Below are positions 28,479-36,371 of a DNA stretch of 36,371 nt, piece by piece. Within the stretch, counting starts at the first letter, position 1, and every line of letters starts with the position of its first letter. This DNA is from Prevotella sp. CAG:924 (GTDB taxonomy: Bacteria; Bacteroidota; Bacteroidia; Bacteroidales; Bacteroidaceae), in NCBI GenBank assembly GCA_000431975.1, contig HF988434.1, positions 1-36,371 on the forward strand, written 5' to 3'. The notes under the pieces are model-generated. The model had not been told where the DNA came from. It worked only from the letters and a program-made list of their open reading frames with translations, and searched no databases. A program made the translations under genes and the position numbers.

Positions 28479-31400
28479 ATGTTAAAGAAAACAATCCTTG
28501 CCATAGCATTCCTCGCAGCCGTCGGCATTACCCATGCCGACAGCCTGCTTGAGGGCTACCGCTACGGACACGTACAGGCACCTTCCGGACAGGAATGGCA
28601 AAGTCCGGGCGAGCTGTCGCTCAACAAGCTCCAGCCTCATGCCTGGTTCATGACCTTCGGTAAGGCAGACAATGCCAAGTATGTACTGCCTGAACACAGT
28701 GATTATTATCAGTCGCTCAACGGTAAATGGAAATTCCATTTCGCCAAGAACCCCGATGAACGGCCCAAAGAATTCTTTGAAGCCAACTATGATGTTTCCC
28801 ATTGGGACAATATCGAGGTGCCCGGATCATGGAACATCCAAGGTATTCAGAAAGACGGATCACTGAAATATGGTGTGCCCATCTATGTCAATCAGCCAGT
28901 CATCTTCATGCACAAGGTAGCCGTTGATGACTGGAAACAGGGCGTGATGCGCACACCACCGAAGAACTGGACCACCTATACCTATCGTAACGAAGTGGGA
29001 TCCTACCGACGCGACTTCAACATACCGGAGGAATGGGACGGACGTGAAGTGTTTCTCTCCTTCGATGGAGTCGACTCCTTCTTCTACCTGTGGGTGAACG
29101 GCCAATATGTAGGCTTCTCAAAGAACTCGCGCAACACGGCAGAGTTTGACATCACACCTTTCGTACAAACAGGCGCGAATACCGTAGCCGTAGAGGTGTA
29201 CCGCTCCAGCGACGCCTCCTTCCTCGAGGCACAGGATATGTTCCGTCTGCCGGGTATCTTCCGCAGCGTCAGTCTCTACAGCACTCCGAAAGTCCACTTC
29301 CGTGACCTCGTCGCCACACCGTCCTTCGATGGTACTACCGGAGTGCTGTCGGTACAGGCGCTGATAGAGAATCTCAGTTCTAAGAAAGCGAAGGATCTAA
29401 CCGTTGAACTCTCACTCTATGAGAACAAGCTATATGGTGATGCCGACCACATCGTCGCCACTCAAACAACACCGGCATCCTTCGCTCTCAAAGGCATCAG
29501 CCGGAAAGAAATGGAAACAGGGCCATCGGATAAGAATAGAGGTAATGAGACTACCGTCAACATGAAGATCCGGCTGAAAGATGCCAAGCCATGGACTGCC
29601 GAGCAGCCGAATGTATATACCCTGGTTGCCCGTGTCGGTGACAAGAAAGGTAAGACCGTGGAATACATCGCCGTGCAGACAGGTTTCCGTACGGTGGAGA
29701 TCAAGGACACTCCGGCTTCGGAAGACGAGTTCGGACTTGCCGGTCGTTATTTCTACGTCAACGGAAAGACGCTGAAGCTTAAAGGCGTGAACCGCCATGA
29801 GACCAATCCCGAGCGTGGACATGCCGTCACACGACAGCAGATGTACCAAGACGTGATGATGATGAAGCGCGCCAATATCAATCATGTACGGACAGCTCAC
29901 TATCCTAATGATCCCTATTGGTACTTCCTCTGCAACCGCTACGGCATCTGGCTGGAAGCGGAAGCCAATGTGGAAAGCCATGAATACTATTATGGCAAGG
30001 AGAGCCTCTCCCATCCCATCGAATGGCGACCTGCCCATGTAGCCCGTATGATGGAGATGGTCCACAGCCGTGTCAATGATCCTTCCATCATCATCTGGAG
30101 CCTTGGCAATGAAGCCGGACCGGGCGATAATTTCAAGGCCTCGTATGCTAAGGCTAAGGCGTTTGATCCGACACGACCCATCCAATATGAGCGCAACAAC
30201 GATATCGTCGACATGGGTAGCAACCAATATCCATCCATCGAATGGGTGCGTGAAGCCGCCACAGGAAAGGCAGATGAAAAATACCCGTTCCACATCTCCG
30301 AATATGCACATTCCATGGGCAATGCCTGCGGTAACCTGGTAGACTATTGGAAAGCCATCGAATCGACCGATTATATCTGCGGCGGCTGTATATGGGACTG
30401 GATAGACCAATCCATGTACAACTACACGAAAGACGGCAAACGCTATCTCGCCTATGGCGGCGACTTTGGCGACACTCCCAACGACGGGCAGTTCGTCATG
30501 AATGGCATTCTCTTTGCTGATCAGACGCCAAAGCCACAATACTACGAAGTGAAGAAAGTCTATCAGTATGTCGACTTTGCCTGGGCCGACTCCACACATG
30601 GCATCATCGACGTACACAACAAGAACTATTACACCGACGATCTCTCGGACTACGTTCTCAGATATCAGGTGATGACCGACGGCCGCGAAGGTCATTGGAC
30701 AGACCTCGATCTCGGCAGCGTAGCTCCCCGCAGTCATAAGCAGATCAAGCTGACCGGTCTTGACAGCCAACGCTCCGACGGAGAGCAGTTCGTCCACCTC
30801 GGGCTCTTCCTCAAGCAGGACAAGCCATGGGCCAAGGCCGGATATCTGCAAGCAGAGGCACAACTCTGTCTCACACCGGCCACGAAAGGAACGGAGATAC
30901 AAACATCAACGGCCTCGCGTCAAGGTCGCCTGACGACATCCATAAAAGACAGCGTGCTGACCATCACCGGCAAGACGATCCACGCCCAACTGGATGAGCG
31001 CACGGGTATTCTTACCCGCCTCGCCTACAACGGCACAGAAGTAATTAAAGATGGTGAAGGACCACGTCTTGACGCCATGCGTGCCTGGGTAAACAACGAC
31101 AACTGGGCTTACGAGAAATGGTATGCCAACGGACTGTATAATCTCCGACAGAAAGCTACCGACATGAAGATCCGCCATCTGCGTGACGGCAACCTCGAAG
31201 TACGTCTCACGCTCTTCGTACAAGCACCTTATGGAGCAAAGCTCGAGGGTGATGTCCGCAACTGGAAGAAGCTGGTAGAAGCCACTGACAAGCCTTTTAC
31301 CAAAGATGACTTCCATTTCGATGTGGCACTGGTCTACACTTTCCATACTGACGGTAGCATCACTCTCACGAGTGATATCACATCGAACAAGCCCGACCTT

Positions 31401-31958
31401 ATCCTTCCCCGTCTCGGCTTCTCACTGAAGAGCGCACTCGATCAGCTGGCCTACTACGGCCGGGGGCCTATCGGCAACTATCCCGACCGTAAGACAGGAC
31501 AGATGCTCGGCATCTACCGGACGACGGCGGCCCAAGAGTTTGTCAACTTCCCTAAGCCTCAGGATATGGCCAACCATCAAGACACACGATGGGCACAGCT
31601 TACCGACAACAATGGTAACGGAGCCGTCTTTATCAATCCTGATGGCATGAGCATCTCCCTGCTCCCCTATACAGCCAATGAGCTGGCCATGGCCAACCAT
31701 CCCCATGAGCTTCCGGCTTCTTCCGGTAACACCCTACATCTCGATGCCGCCATCACCGGCCTTGGAGGCAACAGTTGCGGACAAGGTGCTCCGCTGCCTC
31801 CCGACAGAGTGAAAGCCAACGCCCACCATATGGTGCTCGTGATCAGGCCTGTCAACCACGATGTACAACAAAGCTACCAGCCTGAAAAGGTGCAAGGCAA
31901 CAGTTGGATTCCCCGTGCTGATTATGTGAGAATGACATCTCACACATCATCTAAATAA
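28479..31958 (+). CDS. Glycoside hydrolase family 2, LacZ-like beta-galactosidase (secreted)
   Basis: This 1159-residue enzyme has the five LacZ domains behind a signal peptide (about 1-20). The acid/base is E545 in SLGNEAGPG and the nucleophile is E608 in SEYAHSMGN. The C-terminal small-chain domain (about 865-1145, with YYGRGPIGNYPDRKTG) is complete. It belongs to the same family as the GH2 at the left of the window, but the two differ throughout and are not a recent duplication. It is alone on its strand with no SusC/SusD next to it. A short hairpin TGTGAGA/TCTCACA lies in its last codons (31925-31944). Beta-galactosidase is the likeliest activity; other GH2 specificities remain possible. 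Confidence 0.93.
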   Translation: MLKKTILAIAFLAAVGITHADSLLEGYRYGHVQAPSGQEWQSPGELSLNKLQPHAWFMTFGKADNAKYVLPEHSDYYQSLNGKWKFHFAKNPDERPKEFFEANYDVSHWDNIEVPGSWNIQGIQKDGSLKYGVPIYVNQPVIFMHKVAVDDWKQGVMRTPPKNWTTYTYRNEVGSYRRDFNIPEEWDGREVFLSFDGVDSFFYLWVNGQYVGFSKNSRNTAEFDITPFVQTGANTVAVEVYRSSDASFLEAQDMFRLPGIFRSVSLYSTPKVHFRDLVATPSFDGTTGVLSVQALIENLSSKKAKDLTVELSLYENKLYGDADHIVATQTTPASFALKGISRKEMETGPSDKNRGNETTVNMKIRLKDAKPWTAEQPNVYTLVARVGDKKGKTVEYIAVQTGFRTVEIKDTPASEDEFGLAGRYFYVNGKTLKLKGVNRHETNPERGHAVTRQQMYQDVMMMKRANINHVRTAHYPNDPYWYFLCNRYGIWLEAEANVESHEYYYGKESLSHPIEWRPAHVARMMEMVHSRVNDPSIIIWSLGNEAGPGDNFKASYAKAKAFDPTRPIQYERNNDIVDMGSNQYPSIEWVREAATGKADEKYPFHISEYAHSMGNACGNLVDYWKAIESTDYICGGCIWDWIDQSMYNYTKDGKRYLAYGGDFGDTPNDGQFVMNGILFADQTPKPQYYEVKKVYQYVDFAWADSTHGIIDVHNKNYYTDDLSDYVLRYQVMTDGREGHWTDLDLGSVAPRSHKQIKLTGLDSQRSDGEQFVHLGLFLKQDKPWAKAGYLQAEAQLCLTPATKGTEIQTSTASRQGRLTTSIKDSVLTITGKTIHAQLDERTGILTRLAYNGTEVIKDGEGPRLDAMRAWVNNDNWAYEKWYANGLYNLRQKATDMKIRHLRDGNLEVRLTLFVQAPYGAKLEGDVRNWKKLVEATDKPFTKDDFHFDVALVYTFHTDGSITLTSDITSNKPDLILPRLGFSLKSALDQLAYYGRGPIGNYPDRKTGQMLGIYRTTAAQEFVNFPKPQDMANHQDTRWAQLTDNNGNGAVFINPDGMSISLLPYTANELAMANHPHELPASSGNTLHLDAAITGLGGNSCGQGAPLPPDRVKANAHHMVLVIRPVNHDVQQSYQPEKVQGNSWIPRADYVRMTSHTSSK

Positions 31959-31963
31959 TCAAT

Positions 31964-32114
<151 letters not shown>

Positions 32115-32132
32115 CATCTATCCTCTTTTACA

Positions 32133-32166
32133 TCAGGACCCGCATCTGTTGCGGGTCTGATTGTTT
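32133..32166 (+). terminator. Hairpin between tRNA-Thr and tRNA-Gly
   Basis: GACCCGCA (32137-32144) pairs with TGCGGGTC (32150-32157), with three more outer pairs past a bulge, then TTGTTT. The U tract is weak and no clear promoter precedes tRNA-Gly, so this may be a leaky terminator or a processing hairpin. Confidence 0.5.
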
Positions 32167-32190
32167 AAGACCTTTCATCTCCCTTTCCAT

Positions 32191-32261
32191 GCGGGATTAG
32201 CATATCGGTAGTGCGCGGGCTTCCCAAGCCTGAAAGGCGGGTTCGACTCCCGTATCCCGCT
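32191..32261 (+). tRNA. tRNA-Gly(CCC)
   Basis: The acceptor GCGGGAT pairs with ATCCCGC, the D stem is GCAT/GTGC, and the anticodon stem CGGGC/GCCTG surrounds TTCCCAA. The T stem has one G-U pair around TTCGACT. The anticodon is CCC and the discriminator base T; CCA is not encoded. A run of seven T (32272-32278) follows 10 nt later and could end transcription. Confidence 0.96.
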
Positions 32262-32409
32262 CTCCCCCTTATTTTTTTCAAAGCAGACAACCATACTTCC
32301 TCTCAGGAGAAAGCAGGAGAGTCATGAACGTACTGGCATTAGATCAACTTGCATGTATAGTTGGGAATGTTTGGGATCAGCGGATTTTCCCGGTTGGTAC
32401 CAGAAAAAA

Positions 32410-32541
32410 TCAGGAATATAGCGTAGCCAACCTGAACATAAAAAACCTTATGTCTCCAACCCCACGGAACTGCGATCGAAAAGCCTTGACTTTGGCATTG
32501 AAAGATTCTGCGGACGCATTCGTCAGCCTACGCTCGAAATA
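32410..32541 (-). pseudogene. C-terminal stub of a DDE transposase (ISL3/ISAon1-like)
   Basis: On the minus strand about 43 codons read ERRLTNASAESFNAKVK, then FRSQFRG and FFMFRLATLYS, followed by a stop. This is the typical end of a Bacteroidetes DDE transposase, with the glutamate of the DDE triad in ASAESFN. The reading frame starts exactly at the tip of the IS982-type element at 32542, so the rest was lost when that element inserted or in a later deletion. The family name is from recognition by eye. Confidence 0.65.
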
Positions 32542-33206
32542 ATTTAACGTGAGTTTCGACGAATTCAGAATAATGCAAGCTGTGTGTCAATCGTTCTCGT
32601 AACATTGATACATGGCTTCTTAGGAAAACAGCAATATGCAGCAATAGCACTCAGGAGGTTAACAATAAAATTATCAAAGCTTCTATGTCTTGAGTGTTCC
32701 ACTTGTGCTATATTTTTAAGCTCTTTAAAAAGTGCGATTTCTCGCCAATTCCATTGATGCAAGCATCATGGGTCTTCTGGCTTAACGAAATCGTTCGTCA
32801 TTGAATATTCATCTCATGCTCAAGCTCCACAAGCCGGATGTAGGAAACCACTTTGGGAAACAAGTGTCTAAGGTTTTGGCAGACATGCTGCAGGTAGAAG
32901 TGCTTCAGGCAACGATAATTGGAGTCATAAAAGAGGATCATGATTACCATCACCTCCGCCTTGGACAGTGTGGAATCACGGTGATACTTTCGCTTTTCCC
33001 CAGGCTTTATCGTGTATTTTGCCACCTGTGCATCAAAACTTGGCAAAAAATCATCTGCCATACAATAAATTTCTGTAGCTTTGCTTTCGGAGATCATGCG
33101 GTATTCTTTGTTTTATTTGTTTGGTTTTCTACTGCAAATATACGAAAAAATATCGCTGATCTCTTAATTTTCAACCAATTATGTTTTCATCAAACTCACG
33201 TTAAAT
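32542..33206 (-). mobile_element. Internally deleted IS982-family element
   Basis: The ends are a 15-bp perfect inverted repeat, ATTTAACGTGAGTTT at 32542-32556 and its complement at 33192-33206. Between them lie the N- and C-terminal parts of an IS982-type transposase. At 665 bp it is about two thirds of a full element of around 1 kb. No certain target duplication is visible at the flanks. The element cannot move by itself, but the ends could still be acted on by a transposase from an intact copy. Confidence 0.8.
32565..33097 (-). pseudogene. IS982-family transposase, middle deleted
   Basis: The first about 95 residues are intact (from ATG at 33097, with KYTIKPGEKRKYHRDSTLSK and YRCLKHFYLQHVC), ending at a stop near 32798. 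The last about 45 residues (LKNIAQVEHSRHRSFDNF to DTQLALF) follow in another frame near 32713-32565. The central part with most of the DDE catalytic residues is missing, so the protein is not functional. Confidence 0.85.
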
Positions 33207-33327
33207 ATATATTTTAAGTTCATCAGACTGTAGGTTAGGTATATTCGTAAGAATTACAAGTAACAGTCGGAGAATTAGATTAGAACATAGCCATAATGAC
33301 AACAGTTGATATTATTTTGCCTCCATT

Positions 33328-35463
33328 TTACAGCCTTACACTAAATCCTACATATACAAGCCTTTTATTAAACAACTTCACGAATGGTTTTTCGTAATTT
33401 TGGCTATAATAAATATATTGTTGATTGCTGTGATTCGTAACGTTAGTAATCGTGACAAAGGGTATTATTCCTGTATTCAAAATCTTAAAATATCGGTTTA
33501 GTGATAAGTCAACTGTAAAATAGTCATTATACCTTTCGCTGTTAAGATTGCCATATGCGAGATTTCCATTTCTTGAAACAATTGGGGTGTAAGGCAGTCC
33601 ACCTCTATATAAGCAAGAGAGAGAAATATTTATGATTTTCGGGTTCAAGTAAGATAGCATAAACTTCGCCATATGTCGGAAATTGTTGTCTGAATTAAAA
33701 GTCAAGTTGTTGTATTTCATCTTGGCATTAATGTATGAATAGCTGCCCGTCAATTCAAAATATGACCATGAATATTTGGCACACATCTCTACGCCAACAA
33801 TTCTGTTTTCCACTTTATGAGCTTCCCTGTTATTGATAAAATATTGAGGTAAACTTTCTTTTTTCCAATAGACTGCTGCTTTTAATTCGCATTTTTGTGT
33901 AAGATTGCAGTTCCAATCCAATGACATCTGTCGTGACCTCGCCGAATCAAACTGTCTTACATAATAGGTAGGCGAACAAAGTGCATTGTATTGTCCAAGT
34001 GACGCTATCAACGAGTTCTTCCTATTTGGATTATATTTTACATTTACTTGATATGACAAACTTGGGTTTTTGCCAATTAGAAACACTTGACGGACACTTG
34101 CACCCACTATCCAATTTTCTAACATCCATTTGCCATAAGCATAAGCTTCATATTTTGTTGAATGAAGCTTTTCTTTGCTATATTGTTTTGATGTAACGTC
34201 GGCCATATCATAAATAGAGACTGGGTAGGTACCATGATAATTATATGCGTTATATTCATAATCTGCTCCTACACTTATTGTTATCTTTTGGGGAAAGTAG
34301 TGCTTATATGAAATTGAAATGAATGCGTTTTGTTGTAAAGTTGTGTCTGATATGTTCCCATAAAAGTATTTACTTTTAGACATATCCCATGCAGCGTTCA
34401 CTCCCAAGACTCCCGCTTTGGTATGTAAGCGATAGTTTAGTATATTGAAATTTCTAAGATTCCTGGCATCTTGCATCCCAAGATAATTATACATTCCACG
34501 TTCCGCCAGATAGGATTCTTTCACGATATAAGCATATCCGTTTATATATGACTTACTAGACACTGTTGTCCGAAAATTTACCCCTGCATCTGTGGAAGAA
34601 AAACTTTCTAGGTAGTCTAGACTGCTACTATTAAGCAGTTTATATAGTCTTGATTTTTGAAGGTTTCCGAATATCTGAAAGAAAGTTTTGTCATTTAGCT
34701 GTGTAGAATGTAATGCACCAACATTAGCTAATGATAAAGATAAATTTGTCTCATGTTTTTCTGTTAAATTGTCTGTAGTGTTTAACGAAACAATGCCACC
34801 AATAGAATTACCATATTCCAATGGTGGGTTACTGGGATAAATAAACTGCTTGCCAATTATGTCGGCACTGAATAAACTAAAATTACCGATGCCATTAAGT
34901 TGTTGGTTACGAACGGGATTTTTAATGGGTACACCATTGACGAAAACCCGGTTGTAATCACTTGTACTTCCCCTTAATTGCGGATTAGCACTTTCTTCAG
35001 TAGAAGTACTATATGGTTGCAGTGCGACGGCTCGTAGAGGATCTGCACTTGCCGAGGGTGTCATATAGATTGAGCTTTTGCTTAGTTGGCTTACAGCAAA
35101 CTCTTTACTTGCAATAGGATCAGCTTGAACTACGACCTCGGAAAGTGTGGTTGCGCTTTGATTGGGAACCAGATAAATGACACAAGAATCTTTCCAATTA
35201 GACAAGAGAACATTGTAGTCCTTACATCCTAAGTAGCTAACCACCAATGTGTCCGTGTAAAGGCTATCGGGAACCTCAAGTATAAAATCCCCTTTATCGT
35301 CAGTAATCGTATTGACACCACGGTGGGGAGTAAGGAAAACGCTTGCAGCAAAAGCGGGTTCCTTACCCTCAAAAACTCTCCCCTTTATGGTAGTTTGGCT
35401 ATGAATATCTAATGCTACAAATAGTATTTGCCACATTAAAACAATCTTCCTAATATTGCTCAT
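33328..35463 (-). CDS. Small TonB-dependent receptor with carboxypeptidase-like N-domain
   Basis: This 711-residue outer-membrane receptor has a signal peptide (about 1-23), a carboxypeptidase-regulatory-like beta domain (about 25-100, with GVNTITDDKGDFILEVP), a TonB-box-like EVVVQADP, a plug domain (about 125-235, with QLRGSTSDYNRVFVNG) and a barrel ending in GFSVRL. It is far shorter than SusC proteins and has no SusD partner, as in receptors for metal chelates, vitamins or peptides. Its start overlaps the end of the TPR gene by 14 nt, so the two are coupled. Base composition is clearly more A+T-rich than the Bat and GH genes, which suggests acquisition. The ligand is unknown. Confidence 0.9.
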   Translation of the reverse strand: MSNIRKIVLMWQILFVALDIHSQTTIKGRVFEGKEPAFAASVFLTPHRGVNTITDDKGDFILEVPDSLYTDTLVVSYLGCKDYNVLLSNWKDSCVIYLVPNQSATTLSEVVVQADPIASKEFAVSQLSKSSIYMTPSASADPLRAVALQPYSTSTEESANPQLRGSTSDYNRVFVNGVPIKNPVRNQQLNGIGNFSLFSADIIGKQFIYPSNPPLEYGNSIGGIVSLNTTDNLTEKHETNLSLSLANVGALHSTQLNDKTFFQIFGNLQKSRLYKLLNSSSLDYLESFSSTDAGVNFRTTVSSKSYINGYAYIVKESYLAERGMYNYLGMQDARNLRNFNILNYRLHTKAGVLGVNAAWDMSKSKYFYGNISDTTLQQNAFISISYKHYFPQKITISVGADYEYNAYNYHGTYPVSIYDMADVTSKQYSKEKLHSTKYEAYAYGKWMLENWIVGASVRQVFLIGKNPSLSYQVNVKYNPNRKNSLIASLGQYNALCSPTYYVRQFDSARSRQMSLDWNCNLTQKCELKAAVYWKKESLPQYFINNREAHKVENRIVGVEMCAKYSWSYFELTGSYSYINAKMKYNNLTFNSDNNFRHMAKFMLSYLNPKIINISLSCLYRGGLPYTPIVSRNGNLAYGNLNSERYNDYFTVDLSLNRYFKILNTGIIPFVTITNVTNHSNQQYIYYSQNYEKPFVKLFNKRLVYVGFSVRL

Positions 35464-36184
35464 ATTTTTTCAATGATGGTTCATTAGGAAATTCTTTTAT
35501 AGCTTTTTTGTAATATTGCCTAACCTTGTCTTTTTCTCCTTTTTCATTGTAATAGGTCAAAAGCAATGTGTACGCTTCAATTTTGCCCCAGGAAGGTCGA
35601 TATTTATTTTGTATGTTTTGCGAAGGTAAATTAATTGCTTTAAGCAAATAATTCTCGCATTTCTCTTTGCCACCAAATTGCTTTGGAGTGTAAAAGTCAA
35701 TTATACCCAACACAACCCACCCACGTATATTTTTAGAATCCAACTCAACAGCTTTGGATGCATTCTGTTTACTTTTTGCAGACAATATTCCACTCTCCAT
35801 ACCTTTTGTATAACGGATAAATTGACTCTGCATATATCCAAGAAGAGCATAATCTTCTGTCGTCTTATTTTGCTCCGTGTCCAGCAAGTCTATACCAGAC
35901 TCCAAACATGTTTTTGCTTTGTCGTTTTGTTTTGCAGAAGAATAATAAACAGACTTACACATCTGTAGATACACTTGCCAATAAACCCACACGTTTCCCT
36001 TTTTTGAAGAGAGAGTTTTTCCCACATTGTCAAGTGGCTCTACTGTTCTTTTCTGCAAAGCCAATTCCAAAGAATTATCAAGAACAACTTGCATAGGTTC
36101 TTTGGCTTCATGCTGACTTGCTCCTAATGAAACTATATTGCATAACGCAAATAATAGTACTGAAATGATAAACTGTATATTCAT
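35450..36184 (-). CDS. Exported TPR-like protein, partner of the TonB receptor
   Basis: This 244-residue protein has a signal peptide (about 1-22) and is otherwise helical. A TPR-like pair is clearest at the C terminus (about 200-240, AYTLLLTYYNEKGEKDKVRQYYKKAI), and another helical repeat around 140-190 contains NIRGWVVLGIIDFYTPKQFGG. The lack of a lipobox cysteine suggests a soluble periplasmic protein. It is the first gene of a two-gene operon with the receptor and shares its A+T-rich composition. I do not know a named family. A role in presenting or processing the receptor's ligand is inference from the coupling. Confidence 0.8.
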   Translation of the reverse strand: MNIQFIISVLLFALCNIVSLGASQHEAKEPMQVVLDNSLELALQKRTVEPLDNVGKTLSSKKGNVWVYWQVYLQMCKSVYYSSAKQNDKAKTCLESGIDLLDTEQNKTTEDYALLGYMQSQFIRYTKGMESGILSAKSKQNASKAVELDSKNIRGWVVLGIIDFYTPKQFGGKEKCENYLLKAINLPSQNIQNKYRPSWGKIEAYTLLLTYYNEKGEKDKVRQYYKKAIKEFPNEPSLKKYEQY

Positions 36185-36252
36185 AATAATTTAATTTATT
36201 ATTGTTATTTTACAATGTAAACTTTTAATAGGTAGTGTTTCACAGAGTGTGT

Positions 36253-36318
36253 CTGAGGCCAGTTTGCCTTAGAAGTGATATTGCAAAGCTAATAAATAAT
36301 TTTGTGTTTCATATCAAA
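36253..36318 (-). promoter_or_regulatory. Probable promoter and 5' hairpin of the TPR/receptor operon
   Basis: On the minus strand TAGCTTTG (36291-36284) matches the -7 element exactly, with TTTG (36318-36315) 23 nt upstream, a little far. The expected start near 36277 is followed at once by a 7-bp hairpin (36272-36266 with 36259-36253). The leader to the TPR start would be about 90 nt. Confidence 0.45.
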
Positions 36319-36371
36319 AAAGCTAATTTTATGTTGTAGCCGGACGAGGAAACGGGCTCTGCCGGGGAGCG
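36309..36371 (-). other. Possible 3' end of a gene cut by the window edge
   Basis: On the minus strand 20 codons are open to the window edge, read RSPAEPVSSSGYNIK and so on, and end in TGA at 36309-36311. The outermost about 35 nt are GC-rich, unlike the sequence next to them. This could be the tail of an upstream gene or the end of another mobile element; too little is present to decide. Confidence 0.2.

Noticed and set aside
29430..30902. A 490-codon open frame on the minus strand inside the second GH2 gene
   Set aside because: It is antisense to the catalytic part of a clear GH2 enzyme, its product resembles no family and has a composition typical of an antisense frame over GC-rich codons.
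32133..32166. Attachment site of an integrated element at the tRNA genes
   Set aside because: No second copy of a tRNA 3' end and no integrase gene is visible in the window; the only tRNA-derived repeat is the inverted 5' copy reported above.

Overview
The window reads as Bacteroidota, most likely a Prevotella-type Bacteroidales. The evidence is a SusC/SusD pair, LacZ-like GH2 and GH3 enzymes with export signals, a complete Bat (aerotolerance) operon, and several promoters of the Bacteroidetes form (TTTG, about 20 nt, TAnnTTTG). The species assignment is inference; the phylum is well supported.

Layout. (1) 1-1227: the 5' half of tRNA-Ser(GCT) on the minus strand with its own promoter, then about 0.9 kb with no convincing gene. 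(2) 1228-12183, minus strand: a polysaccharide-utilisation locus read as GH3, susC, susD, then GH2. A strong intrinsic terminator followed by a promoter-like site separates susD from the GH2 gene, so the locus is probably two transcription units. No regulator gene is present. (3) 12184-13235: an A+T-rich gene-free stretch. (4) 13236-27419, minus strand: twelve co-directional genes. In transcription order they are MoxR ATPase, DUF58 protein, an unnamed membrane protein, BatA, BatB, BatC, BatD, BatE, a PAP2 phosphatase, queA, a DUF2027/Smr protein and glutamine-dependent NAD+ synthetase. (5) 27420-28478: a divergent intergenic region with small hairpins and what looks like a collapsed gene. (6) 28479-31958, plus strand: a second LacZ-like GH2. 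(7) 31959-32261: tRNA-Thr(CGT) with a textbook promoter, then tRNA-Gly(CCC). An 18-nt perfect inverted copy of the tRNA-Thr 5' end lies just upstream. (8) 32262-33327: wrecked insertion sequences, namely the C-terminal stub of a DDE transposase cut by an internally deleted IS982-type element with recognisable terminal repeats. (9) 33328-36184, minus strand: a visibly more A+T-rich pair, a secreted TPR protein and a small TonB-dependent receptor, with overlapping reading frames.

How the genes work together. SusC/SusD should bind and import an oligosaccharide. The exported GH3 and GH2 enzymes would trim beta-linked glucosyl or galactosyl residues, and the second GH2 duplicates that type of activity elsewhere. 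The Bat genes form the conserved MoxR/VWA/TPR envelope module. The last pair looks like an acquired uptake or export module for an unknown ligand, placed next to tRNAs and IS debris. No CRISPR array, phage genes or classical defence system were seen.
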